Positions 41,647 through 50,226 of a stretch of 62,658 nt of DNA are shown here, piece by piece. The first letter of the stretch is position 1, and each line of letters begins with the position of its first letter. A model generated the notes under the pieces. The model was not told the origin of the DNA. It was given only the letters and a program-made list of their open reading frames with translations, and did no database searches. The translations under genes and the position numbers were made by a program. This DNA is from Aminivibrio pyruvatiphilus (GTDB taxonomy: Bacteria > Synergistota > Synergistia > Synergistales > Aminobacteriaceae), in the NCBI RefSeq assembly GCF_004366815.1, contig NZ_SORI01000018.1:1-62658 (forward strand). Direction: 5' to 3'.

Positions 41647-42943
41647 GCGGGACGCCATTCTCCAGTCCCTCCGGGCGGGCGTGACGCCCCGAACGGGGCT
41701 CCACCACATCCAGGTCGGCCGGGCGAGGGAAGTGGAAGCCCTGCTGAAGGACCTGGACCGCATCCTCGACGGCGGGTCGGCCTTCCGGCTCATCATCGGG
41801 GCCTACGGCTCGGGCAAGAGCTTCTTCCTCCAGCTCGTCCGGTCCATTGCCCTGGAAAAGGGGCTGGTGACCCTTCACGGTGATCTCTCGCCGGACCGCA
41901 GGCTTTATTCCACGGGAGGGCAGGCCCGGAACCTCTACGCCGAGCTGGCCCGCAATCTCTCCACCAGGACAAAGCCCGACGGTGGAGGCTTTCCCGGTCT
42001 CGTGGAGCGGTTCCTCTCCGAGACGCGGAAAGAGGCGGAAGCGGAGGGAAAGCCCATGTCCACCGCCATCCACGGCAGGCTGGAGAAACTCTCGGAACTC
42101 GTGGGCGGGTATGATTTCGCCTCCGTAATAGATGCCTACTGGAACGGCTACGAGCGGAGCGACGACGCCCTCAGGGCGAACGCCGTCCGGTGGCTCCGGG
42201 GCGAGTTCGCCACCCGCACCGACGCCCGGAACGCCCTGGGCGTGCGCACCATCATCGACGACGCCAACGTCTACGACACCTTCAAGATCCTCAGCCTCTT
42301 CGTCCGGCAGGCGGGCTACGGCGGCCTGCTGGTGAACCTCGACGAGATGGTGAACCTCTACAAGCTGGCCAGTTCCAAGGCCCGGCTCTCCAACTACGAA
42401 CAGATCCTCAGGATGCTCAACGACTGCCTCCAGGGCACCGCCGAGGCCGTGGGGTTCCTCCTGGGCGGAACGCCCGATTTCCTCTACGATCCCCGGAAGG
42501 GGCTCTACAGCTACGAGGCCATCCAGTCCCGTCTCAACGAGAACGCCTTCGCGAAGGCGGCCGGGGTGACCGACTACGACGCCCCCATCCTCCACCTCGG
42601 CAGCCTGACCCCGGAAGAGCTCTACGTCCTCCTGGGGAACATCCGGAACGTCTACGCCGCCGGAGACCCGGCGAAATATCTCGTTCCCGACGAGGCCCTG
42701 GCGGCCTTCCTCGCCCACTGCTCGCAAAAGATCGGCGAGGCCTATTTCCGGACCCCCCGGACCACCATCAAGGCCTTCGCCGACTTCCTCGCCGTGCTGG
42801 AGCAGAACCCGGACATCCGGTGGAACTCCCTCATCGACGAAATTCCCGTGGAGGAGGACCGTCCCTCCGACATGCCCGAGATCGGGGAAAGGGACGGCGA
42901 AGGGGAGGCCGGGGACGACGATCTGACCTCCTTCACAATCTGA
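41612..42943 (+). CDS. BrxD-like ATP-binding protein (DUF2791 family)
   Basis: 443-residue P-loop ATPase. After PRTGLHHIQVGRAREVEALL comes Walker A GAYGSGKS (63-70), then VTLHGDLSPDRRL; Walker B is LLVNLDE (239-245). LRMLNDCLQGTAEAVGFLLGGTPDFL and the arginine-type R-L-N-E-N segment (IQSRLNENAFA) follow. These match DUF2791/BrxD, the ATPase found next to BrxHI helicase in several BREX subtypes. It starts 35 bases inside the TerB gene (or 20, at a second ATG) and ends seven bases before the helicase. It is expected to load or regulate the helicase on DNA; this is inferred. Confidence 0.85.
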   Translation: MDSRKMKIRPRERDAILQSLRAGVTPRTGLHHIQVGRAREVEALLKDLDRILDGGSAFRLIIGAYGSGKSFFLQLVRSIALEKGLVTLHGDLSPDRRLYSTGGQARNLYAELARNLSTRTKPDGGGFPGLVERFLSETRKEAEAEGKPMSTAIHGRLEKLSELVGGYDFASVIDAYWNGYERSDDALRANAVRWLRGEFATRTDARNALGVRTIIDDANVYDTFKILSLFVRQAGYGGLLVNLDEMVNLYKLASSKARLSNYEQILRMLNDCLQGTAEAVGFLLGGTPDFLYDPRKGLYSYEAIQSRLNENAFAKAAGVTDYDAPILHLGSLTPEELYVLLGNIRNVYAAGDPAKYLVPDEALAAFLAHCSQKIGEAYFRTPRTTIKAFADFLAVLEQNPDIRWNSLIDEIPVEEDRPSDMPEIGERDGEGEAGDDDLTSFTI

Positions 42944-42950
42944 GGCCGCC

Positions 42951-45122
42951 ATGGAAGCCTCCGCAGGTTTCAGCCGCCTGGCCGAGGGGGTCCGCCGCTG
43001 GGTCTGGAAGCAAGGGTGGCCCTCCCTTCGGGAGATCCAGGAGATGGCCCTGCTGCCCGTCCTCGACGGAAAGGAGGACGTGATCCTCAGTGCCGCCACC
43101 GCCGGGGGCAAGACGGAGGCCGCCTTCCTTCCCGCCTGCACGCGCATGGCGGAATCGCCCCTTCCCGGAACGGCCATCCTCTATGTGAGCCCCCTCAAGG
43201 CCCTCATCAACGACCAGGCCCGGAGGCTGGAAAGCCTCTGCGGTTCCGTGGGCTTTCCCGTCACCCCGTGGCACGGGGATGCCCCGGAGGGGGGAAAGAA
43301 CAGTCTCCGGAAGAACCCCCGGGGGGTTCTGCTCATCACCCCCGAATCCCTGGAGTCCCTGCTCATGAACTCCCCCGCCTGGTGCGGCGAAGCCTTCGCC
43401 GGCCTGGTGAACGTCATCGTGGACGAGTTCCACGCCTTCCTCGGCACGGAGCGGGGATGCCAGCTCCAGTCCCTCCTCCGGCGGATAGAGTTCCTCATCG
43501 GCCGGACGGTCCCCCGGATCGCCCTCAGCGCCACCCTGGGGGAGATGGAGAAGGCCGCGTCGGCCCTCCGCCCGGAGAAAACCCTTCCCTGCAGGATTCT
43601 CGCCTCGGAGGGAAAGGGCAGCGAGCTTCTGCTCCAGGTCCGGGGGTACAGGACGCCCCGGGCGGACAGGGGGGCGCGCCCGGGCCTCCCCGGCGAACTG
43701 GTTCAGGACGTCTACCGCCTCCTCAGGGGCGATTCCCACCTCCTCTTCACCAACAGCCGCTCCCGGACCGAAGAGCTTGCCGCCGCCCTCTCCGCCCTCT
43801 GCGGCCGCAATTTCGTCCCCAACGAGTTCTTCCCCCACCACGGCAGCCTTGCACCGGACCTTCGCCGGAGCCTCGAGGAGCGCCTTCAGAAGAAGGACCT
43901 TCCCACCACGGCGGTGTGCACCTCCACCCTCGAGCTGGGCATCGACATCGGCTCCGTGGCGTCCATAGGCCAGGTGGGGGAGCCGGGCACCGTATCGGGC
44001 CTCCGGCAGCGCCTCGGCCGCTCGGGACGGCGGGGCGGACCCGCCGTGCTCCGGGTCTTCGCGGAGGAGGACGAAACGGGCCCCGACAGCCACCCGGCCG
44101 ACGCTCTCCGGCTGTCCCTGGTGCAGACCGCCGCCGTCCTCTCCCTGCTGCTGCGGAAATGGCGGGAACCTCCCCGGGAGGGGCTCTACCACCTCTCGAC
44201 CCTGGTCCAGCAGACCCTCTCGGTGATTGCCCAGTACGGCGGTGTCCGGGCGGACCAGCTCTGGACGCTGCTCTGCGGCACGGGGCCCTTCCATGCAGTG
44301 GGAAAGAAAGATTTCGGCGACTTCCTCCGGGGTCTCGCGGAAAAGCAGGCCATAACCCAGCTCGGCGACGGCCGCCTCGTCCCCGGCACGGAGGGAGAGC
44401 TTCTGACGGACCGGTACACTTTTTTCACCGCCTTCTCCTCCCCGGAGGAATACCGGCTCGAATACAACGGGGAACTCCTGGGTACGGCCCCCCTGGAGAT
44501 TCCCCCGTCACCCGGCGGTTCGCTCCTCTTCGCCGGGAAGGCCTGGGAGACCGTGGCCGTGATTGCCTCCAGCAAGACCGTCCTTCTCCGTCCCTCCGCC
44601 GGGGGAACGCCCCCCCGCCTTGCCGGCGGAAGGACAGTGGTCCACGACACCGTCCGGAGGGAGATGAAGCAGGTCCTTCTCGCGGGGGATCCCTCCCGGT
44701 ATTTCAACCCCACGGCGGCGGAGCTCTTCCGGGAAGGGGCTGAGCGGTTCCGGAACTGGAGGCTCGGGGAGACGGACATCCTCGAAGACAAGGGCAGCCT
44801 CCATCTCTTTCCCTGGAGGGGAGACGAGGTCGTCGAGGCGGCCGCCATGCTGCTCCGGAGAATGAACCTCCGGGCGGACACCTTCGGCGGCGTAATCACC
44901 CTTCCCGGGTGCAGCGCTGCCGGACTCCGGGAAGCCGCCGGGCGAATCCCCGGCCGGGGCCTGCCTTCCGGCGAAGAGCTGGCAGCGGATGCCCCGGACA
45001 CGGAGATCGAAAAATTCGACTATCTCGTCCCGGAACGGCTCCGGCGGCGGGGGTGGGCCGCCCGGTACCTGGATGTCCCGGGCGCCGCCGAATGGCTCGG
45101 GAGCCTGGCCGGGCGGAAATGA
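42951..45122 (+). CDS. Lhr/BrxHI-like superfamily 2 helicase
   Basis: 723 residues. Motifs in order are: I AATAGGKTEAAF (48-59), Ia YVSPLKALINDQ (78-89), II DEFH (158-161), III SAT (193-195), IV LLFTNSRSRTEELA, V CTSTLELGIDIGS and VI QRLGRSGRRGG. A C-terminal region of about 300 residues with a winged-helix-like part follows, as in Lhr. Lhr-family enzymes unwind DNA or RNA-DNA hybrids; BrxHI in BREX is of this type. It lacks the very long C terminus of full Lhr. It is the last gene of the coupled cassette; the next gene lies 47 bases on and is unrelated in function. Confidence 0.88.
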   Translation: MEASAGFSRLAEGVRRWVWKQGWPSLREIQEMALLPVLDGKEDVILSAATAGGKTEAAFLPACTRMAESPLPGTAILYVSPLKALINDQARRLESLCGSVGFPVTPWHGDAPEGGKNSLRKNPRGVLLITPESLESLLMNSPAWCGEAFAGLVNVIVDEFHAFLGTERGCQLQSLLRRIEFLIGRTVPRIALSATLGEMEKAASALRPEKTLPCRILASEGKGSELLLQVRGYRTPRADRGARPGLPGELVQDVYRLLRGDSHLLFTNSRSRTEELAAALSALCGRNFVPNEFFPHHGSLAPDLRRSLEERLQKKDLPTTAVCTSTLELGIDIGSVASIGQVGEPGTVSGLRQRLGRSGRRGGPAVLRVFAEEDETGPDSHPADALRLSLVQTAAVLSLLLRKWREPPREGLYHLSTLVQQTLSVIAQYGGVRADQLWTLLCGTGPFHAVGKKDFGDFLRGLAEKQAITQLGDGRLVPGTEGELLTDRYTFFTAFSSPEEYRLEYNGELLGTAPLEIPPSPGGSLLFAGKAWETVAVIASSKTVLLRPSAGGTPPRLAGGRTVVHDTVRREMKQVLLAGDPSRYFNPTAAELFREGAERFRNWRLGETDILEDKGSLHLFPWRGDEVVEAAAMLLRRMNLRADTFGGVITLPGCSAAGLREAAGRIPGRGLPSGEELAADAPDTEIEKFDYLVPERLRRRGWAARYLDVPGAAEWLGSLAGRK

Positions 45123-45169
45123 TAGAATGAAGCCGTGATCCCGGACGAAATCCGCAAGGAGATGAATTC

Positions 45170-46219
45170 ATGGACTTCCGCAAGCGCATAACCGACTACG
45201 GCGTCAACACAGGAATACTGCCCCGGGGACCCCGGAACGCCATCACCGACGTGGAGGGAGTCCGGGTGGGCCACTGCACCCTGGCCGACGGCCCCGTGCA
45301 GACGGGGGTCACCGCCGTTCTGCCCCACGGAGGCAACCTCTTCCGGGAAAAGCTCCTCGCCGCCTGCCACGTGATCAACGGCTTCGGAAAGTCCGCCGGG
45401 CTCGTCCAGGTGGAGGAGATGGGCACCCTCGAGACACCTGTCCTCCTCACCAACACCTTCGCCGTGGGGGCGGCATCGGAGGCCCTCGTCCGGCACATGC
45501 TGGCGGACAACCCCGACATCGGCCGGGAGACGGGAACGGTCAATCCCGTGGTCTGCGAGTGCAACGACGGCTTCCTCAACGACATACGGGGCTTCGCCGT
45601 CCGGGAGGAGCACGTGCTCCGGGCCCTCGCCTCGGCCTCGGAGGACTTTGAGGAGGGGGCCGTCGGGGCGGGCAGGGGCATGTCGTGCCACCAGCTCAAG
45701 GGCGGCATCGGCACCGCCTCACGGGTTCTCGAGGTAGAAGGGGCCTCCTTCACCCTGGGAGTCCTCGTCCTCTCCAACTACGGCCAGCTGGAGGACCTCC
45801 GGGTGGACGGGCGGCACATCGGCCCCGCCATCGGGAAAATCCACCCGCCCCAGGACGAGCAGGGGTCCATCATCGCCGTGATCGCCACGGACATTCCCCT
45901 CACAGAGCGCCAGCTCGGCCGGGTCGCCCGCAGGGCGTCCGTGGGCATCACCAGGACCGGGGCCTTCATCGGCAGCGGCAGCGGTGAAATCGCCCTCGCC
46001 TTCACCACGGCGAACCGCTTCCGCCACCACGAAACGGCGCCCCTGCTCTCCCTCTCCATGCTCAACGAAAACCACATCAACCTCGCCTTCCGGGCCGCCG
46101 CCGAGGCCACGGAGGAAGCGGTGCTCAACTCCATGGTCCGTGCGGAACCCGTTTCCGGAAGGGACGGACATATCAGGCACTCCCTGGCGGAGTACGCCCA
46201 TCTCTTTGCCCGGCAGTGA
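45170..46219 (+). CDS. P1 family (DmpA/S58) aminopeptidase
   Basis: 349-residue self-cleaving N-terminal-nucleophile hydrolase. Family blocks: NAITDVEGVRVGHCTL, LTNTFAVG, VVCECNDGFLND, GAVGAGRGMSCHQLKGGIGTASR. The autoproteolysis site is Gly232-Ser233 in EQGSIIAVIATDIPL, followed by RVARRASVGITRTG. Relatives release N-terminal D- or L-residues or beta-peptides (DmpA, BapA). No signal peptide is seen. It lies 29 bases before an M19 dipeptidase on the same strand, suggesting joint peptide catabolism, a Synergistota trait. Confidence 0.88.
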   Translation: MDFRKRITDYGVNTGILPRGPRNAITDVEGVRVGHCTLADGPVQTGVTAVLPHGGNLFREKLLAACHVINGFGKSAGLVQVEEMGTLETPVLLTNTFAVGAASEALVRHMLADNPDIGRETGTVNPVVCECNDGFLNDIRGFAVREEHVLRALASASEDFEEGAVGAGRGMSCHQLKGGIGTASRVLEVEGASFTLGVLVLSNYGQLEDLRVDGRHIGPAIGKIHPPQDEQGSIIAVIATDIPLTERQLGRVARRASVGITRTGAFIGSGSGEIALAFTTANRFRHHETAPLLSLSMLNENHINLAFRAAAEATEEAVLNSMVRAEPVSGRDGHIRHSLAEYAHLFARQ

Positions 46220-46248
46220 CGGGCTTCATCGAAAAGGAGAATGATTCC

Positions 46249-47286
46249 ATGAACAGCGGAACGGACTTTCTGGGCCGGGCGGCGGAGCTCCACAGGAACT
46301 CCTTCGTGGCGGACGCCCACTTCGACCTCCTGCCCTTCGTGCTCGAAAAGCGCGAACGGGGGGAGACACGGGTCATCGAGCGGGACTACCTTCCCGGTCT
46401 TCGGGAGGCGGGAGTGGACCTGGTGGTGTCCTCCCTATTCCTGAGCGGCCGGTACCTCCCCGAGATGGGCCTCCGCAGGTCTCTGGACTACATCAGCGCC
46501 CTCCACGCCGAAATCGAGGAAAGCCCGGGGCTCTTCTCCCTCTGCCGGAGCACCGGCGAGATCCTGGAGGCCAACGGACGGGGAGAGCTTGCCCTTCTCC
46601 TCTCTTTTGAAGGGCTGGACCCCATAGGGAACGACCTCTCCCTCCTCAGGATCTTTTTCGAGCTCGGCGTCCGGGGTGTGGGCATCACATGGAGCAGGAG
46701 GAACTACGCCGCCGACGGGTGCTTCTTCGACCCGGCGGAGGAGGGGCGGAAGGGGGGGCTCACGGAATTCGGCGTCCGGGCCCTCCGGGAGGCCCTCCGC
46801 CTCGGGATGTACCTCGACATCAGCCATCTCAACGACGAAGGGGTGGAAGACGTCTTCGAACTCTTCGACTGCCCCGTCATGGCGTCCCACTCCAACTGCC
46901 GCTCCCTCGCCCCGGTGATGCGCAACCTCACCGACAGCCAGACGGCGCGCCTCGCAGAGCGGGGAGGCGTCCAGGGGATGAACACCTGCAGCACCTTTGT
47001 CGCAAACCCGGACGAAAAGACCGTGGACGGGAAAGACCTGGCGGACCATGCCGACCGCATTGCCCGGCAGACAGGACCGGGGACCGTCTGCTTCGGTTTC
47101 GATTTCTGCGACGAGACCCGGGACTTTTCCGGTCCCGGCCCCTTCAGGGAATACGACTGCGTGAAGGGCTACCCCGGAAGCGTGGCCTTTACCGCCGAAC
47201 TGCTCTCCAGGGGCTGGAGCGAACAGGACGTCCGGGGAATCTTAGGCGAAAACCTGCTCGCCTTCCTCGGGCGCACCATCGGATAG
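46249..47286 (+). CDS. Membrane dipeptidase family (M19) zinc dipeptidase
   Basis: 345 residues. The metal site begins with ADAHFDLLPF (His24, Asp26). SFEGLDPIG provides the bridging Glu, and DISHLNDEGVEDVFE and PVMASHSNCRSL provide two His. FGFDFCDE is near the end. M19 enzymes cleave dipeptides, including D-containing ones. AAGGAG precedes the ATG at 46249; an earlier in-frame start at 46216 overlaps the previous gene and adds no conserved sequence. It ends an operon with the P1 peptidase; a strong terminator follows. Confidence 0.88.
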   Translation: MNSGTDFLGRAAELHRNSFVADAHFDLLPFVLEKRERGETRVIERDYLPGLREAGVDLVVSSLFLSGRYLPEMGLRRSLDYISALHAEIEESPGLFSLCRSTGEILEANGRGELALLLSFEGLDPIGNDLSLLRIFFELGVRGVGITWSRRNYAADGCFFDPAEEGRKGGLTEFGVRALREALRLGMYLDISHLNDEGVEDVFELFDCPVMASHSNCRSLAPVMRNLTDSQTARLAERGGVQGMNTCSTFVANPDEKTVDGKDLADHADRIARQTGPGTVCFGFDFCDETRDFSGPGPFREYDCVKGYPGSVAFTAELLSRGWSEQDVRGILGENLLAFLGRTIG

Positions 47287-47292
47287 ACACTT

Positions 47293-47322
47293 GGGGCGGC
47301 CCCGAACGGGGCCGCCTTTTTT
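47293..47322 (+). terminator. Terminator of the peptidase operon
   Basis: GGCGGCCCCG pairs with CGGGGCCGCC across AA and is followed by TTTTTT. Confidence 0.92.
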
Positions 47323-47355
47323 CGCGGGAGCCAGGCTCCCGAAAGGAGGTCCGTC

Positions 47356-48423
47356 ATGAGAAAGACTATTTCCGTGCTTGCCCTGCTTCTCCTTCTCCAG
47401 GTCCTCTGCCTGCCCGGGAGGGCGGAAGAAGGAGGCTGGAAAACGCTCCACGAACACGCCCTCTCCCTCTACCGGTCCGGCATGTTCTCCGAGGCCGTCA
47501 CCGAAGGCCTGAAGGCCCTCGGCGAGGCGGAGAAAACGGCGGGCCCCGACTCCCCCGAGGCGGCGTCCACCCTGGGGCTTCTCGCCAACGCGTGGCACAG
47601 CCTCGGGCAGTATGACGAGGCAGGGCCGTACTATCTCCGGGCCCTGGCCATCCACGAGGCGCGGAACGGCCCGAACCATCCCGACACCGCGTCCACCCTC
47701 AACAACCTCGCCCAGCTCCGCCACTTCCAGGCCAGGTACGGGGAATCCGAAGCCCTCTACAAGCGGGCTGTCGAATCCTACGAAAAGGCCCTCGGGAAGG
47801 ACGATCCGGCCCTTGCCACGCCGCTGAACAACCTCGCCGAGCTCTACCGCTCCCAGGGAAACGCCGCCGCCGCCGAGCCCCTGTTCTTCCGGGCCATGGC
47901 GCTCTACGAGGAACACTTCGGCCCGGACCACCCCAACGTGGCCATGTGCCTGAACAACCTGGCCCTTCTGTACCAGGACGGAGGCAGCCCCGACCAGGCG
48001 GAATCCATGTTCCGCCGCGCCCTCGCCGTCTTCGAGACCCTCGGCCCCGAGCATCCCTACGTGGCGGCTTCGCTGAACAACCTGGCCCTCCTGCTCTTCG
48101 GGCAGCAAAAGACCGCAGCGGCGGAGCCCCTGTTCATACGCGCCCTGGGCATCTATGAAAAGAATTTCGGGGAGGGACACCCATCGGTGGCATCGGTGAT
48201 CCACAACCTGGGGGAACTGAACCGGGCAAAAGGGGACGCAAAACAGTCGGAAGCCTATTTCAGAAGGGCCCTCGCCATCAAGGAACGGTATCTCGGTCCC
48301 GACCATCCCTCCGTGGCCGGTACCCTGGAAAACCTCGCCGCCCTCTACCGGGAGTCGGGGCGGAATGAAGAGGCGAAGCCCCTGGAGGAACGGGCGGCGG
48401 CCATACGGCGGCTGCACCGGTGA
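47356..48423 (+). CDS. Secreted tetratricopeptide-repeat (kinesin-light-chain-like) protein
   Basis: 355 residues. A signal peptide (ISVLALLLLLQVLCLPGRAEE) is followed by about seven TPR units of 42 residues, each with the form YYLRALAIHEARNGPNHPDT and then A-S-T-L-N-N-L-A. The 42-residue spacing is the kinesin-light-chain/TPR_12 form. It is a periplasmic scaffold whose partner is unknown. AAAGGAGG precedes the ATG; the gene is alone between two terminator regions. Neighbouring peptidases do not reveal its role. Confidence 0.85.
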   Translation: MRKTISVLALLLLLQVLCLPGRAEEGGWKTLHEHALSLYRSGMFSEAVTEGLKALGEAEKTAGPDSPEAASTLGLLANAWHSLGQYDEAGPYYLRALAIHEARNGPNHPDTASTLNNLAQLRHFQARYGESEALYKRAVESYEKALGKDDPALATPLNNLAELYRSQGNAAAAEPLFFRAMALYEEHFGPDHPNVAMCLNNLALLYQDGGSPDQAESMFRRALAVFETLGPEHPYVAASLNNLALLLFGQQKTAAAEPLFIRALGIYEKNFGEGHPSVASVIHNLGELNRAKGDAKQSEAYFRRALAIKERYLGPDHPSVAGTLENLAALYRESGRNEEAKPLEERAAAIRRLHR

Positions 48424-48503
48424 CGAAGAAAAACCGAACGGCGGCGGTACGGTCCCACTCCGGGAGCTGCGCCGCCGCCGATGCTGCATGTGAGAACGGA
48501 CCG

Positions 48504-50024
48504 TCAGTTTCCCAGGTCGTCCAGCACCCGGATCGCCGAGATCCTGTCGCCCCAGCCGAAGGAATGAAGCGTGGGAACTCGTGACCCGGCAGGGTAGGTA
48601 TGAATGGGCCGGGTATTGGAGCCGGGGTTGATGTGTTCGTAAATCTCCGCCTTTACGGAGCTTCCGACTTTTATGGAACTGATTTTGTCGTTCCAGCTGG
48701 TGTTCGAGTTCTCCAGGAAAACTTTCGTGAGATCAAGCTCGTGCCTGTTCGCCTTGACTATGAGATGCTTCCCCCCGTAGTCCACATGTTCGAAGAAAAT
48801 GACCTCGTCAGCCTGGGGTTCCGGAATATCGTCCTCCGGGTTCCAGTTCTTCCCCCGGACCTTGATGGAGGAGATCCTGTCGCCCCACCCGCTGGCGTGG
48901 AGATTGTCGATCCGGGTGACCCCGGACCCGTCCCCCCGGTGCTGGACGCAGGGTTCGCCGAAGTCGATATGGGTGCAGACGTAGGCCTGGGCGTTGGCCC
49001 CTATCTTCAGGGAACTTATCCCGTCATTCCAGTTTCCGGTGGAGTCCCAGAACGGAAGCTGCCGGAGATCGGGCAGGTCCTCACCGTCGGCATACATCCT
49101 GTGTTCCCCCTGGCAGCCTGTATTCTTGAAAAAGAAAATTTCGTTCTCCAGGGGATCTATTTCCTCGCTGCGGGCCTGTTCATTTCCCGGGCCTGTGCCT
49201 CCGGATCCGCCCGATGGCTCGCCCTGGCTCCCTCCCCCTGTACCTCCGGTTCCTCCCTGTTCCTGGGACCCTCCGGAAGAACCTCCGCTTTCGCTCCAGG
49301 GAGTCCATCCCCTGGCACGCACCTTCATGGAGGAAATCCTGTCTTCCCACCCGGTGCCGTGAAGGCTGATGATGTCCGTGCTTCTCTGCCCGTCGCCGCT
49401 GAAAAATATGCAGGGGCCTCCGAAATCGATATCCGTGCACAGCAGGACCGCGGTGTCCTTGCCTATCTTCAGAGAGCTGATCCTGTCGTTCCATGTCCTG
49501 CCCGGGGAAATCGACATGGTCCTGAGGTCGGCGCATTCCCAGTCCGCATCGGGAGAAAGAACGCCTCCGTCGAAGTTCACGTGTTCAAAAATGGCGACCT
49601 CACCCGGTCCCGGGACGATGCGCATCCGTATCCTGACCGATGAAACGGTATCGCCCCAACCGATGCTGTGCAGGTCAGGAACAAGCAGGGGGGTGACCCC
49701 GTCCCCCTCGAAAATGATGGAGGGGCCTCCGAAGCCTGCATGCTGGTAGAGAATGGCCCGGGCATTTTTCCCCACAGCCAGGGAGCTGACCCTGTCGTTC
49801 CATTTCTCACCGGTGGGAAGATTCCACCGGTTGAGGTCGGGAAGTTCGTTGTCGTAGGTATACCCCATGCTTCCCCCCTCGAAATTGGGGTTTTCAAAAA
49901 GAATGACCTGGAAATCCGCTGGATCGGGCGGGTCTGCGGCCTGAACAGGAAGGGCGGAGAAAAGAAGAAAAAGGAAGATACACAGCGCCCCGAAGACCAC
50001 CCTGAAACGAACCGGTGCGTTCAT
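48504..50024 (-). CDS. Secreted protein with four beta/gamma-crystallin domains
   Basis: 506 residues. The signal peptide is LCIFLFLLFSALPVQAADP. Eight Greek-key motifs pair into four crystallin domains. Four odd motifs end WNDRVSSLAVG, WNDRISSLKIG, WNDGISSLKIG and WNDKISSIKVG. Four even ones end with GW-(G/E)-D-(R/T)-x-S (for example GWGDRISSIKV). N/D-N/D-x-x-S-S is the calcium-binding signature of microbial crystallins. A Gly-Ser-Gly-rich linker (about 240-280) separates domains 2 and 3. AGGAGGAGAT precedes the ATG at 50024; an upstream extension of 195 codons has no signal peptide and is rejected. Probably an extracellular or periplasmic calcium-binding protein. Confidence 0.82.
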   Translation of the reverse strand: MNAPVRFRVVFGALCIFLFLLFSALPVQAADPPDPADFQVILFENPNFEGGSMGYTYDNELPDLNRWNLPTGEKWNDRVSSLAVGKNARAILYQHAGFGGPSIIFEGDGVTPLLVPDLHSIGWGDTVSSVRIRMRIVPGPGEVAIFEHVNFDGGVLSPDADWECADLRTMSISPGRTWNDRISSLKIGKDTAVLLCTDIDFGGPCIFFSGDGQRSTDIISLHGTGWEDRISSMKVRARGWTPWSESGGSSGGSQEQGGTGGTGGGSQGEPSGGSGGTGPGNEQARSEEIDPLENEIFFFKNTGCQGEHRMYADGEDLPDLRQLPFWDSTGNWNDGISSLKIGANAQAYVCTHIDFGEPCVQHRGDGSGVTRIDNLHASGWGDRISSIKVRGKNWNPEDDIPEPQADEVIFFEHVDYGGKHLIVKANRHELDLTKVFLENSNTSWNDKISSIKVGSSVKAEIYEHINPGSNTRPIHTYPAGSRVPTLHSFGWGDRISAIRVLDDLGN

Positions 50025-50226
50025 GGAAGCATCTCCTCCTTTGCGTCTGGCGGGAGCCATTCTCCATTCTGATATACTATTCCAACTGTTTTGAATTATA
50101 GGGCGAAAGTCGATGGTGGTCAACCGTACTACACACGCCGGGGTCCGGAGGGGCCCGGATATTCGTCTTCCTTGACCGGCCTCGGAGGAACCGTTTATCA
50201 TGTCTCCGGAGAGGGGGGGAAAGACC

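Noticed and set aside
48424-48503. Terminator between the TPR and crystallin genes
   Set aside because: CGGCGGCG and CGCCGCCG can pair but no T run follows on either strand.
50025-50226. M-box magnesium riboswitch before mgtE
   Set aside because: No conserved M-box helices recognised; the region is shared with a divergent gene.
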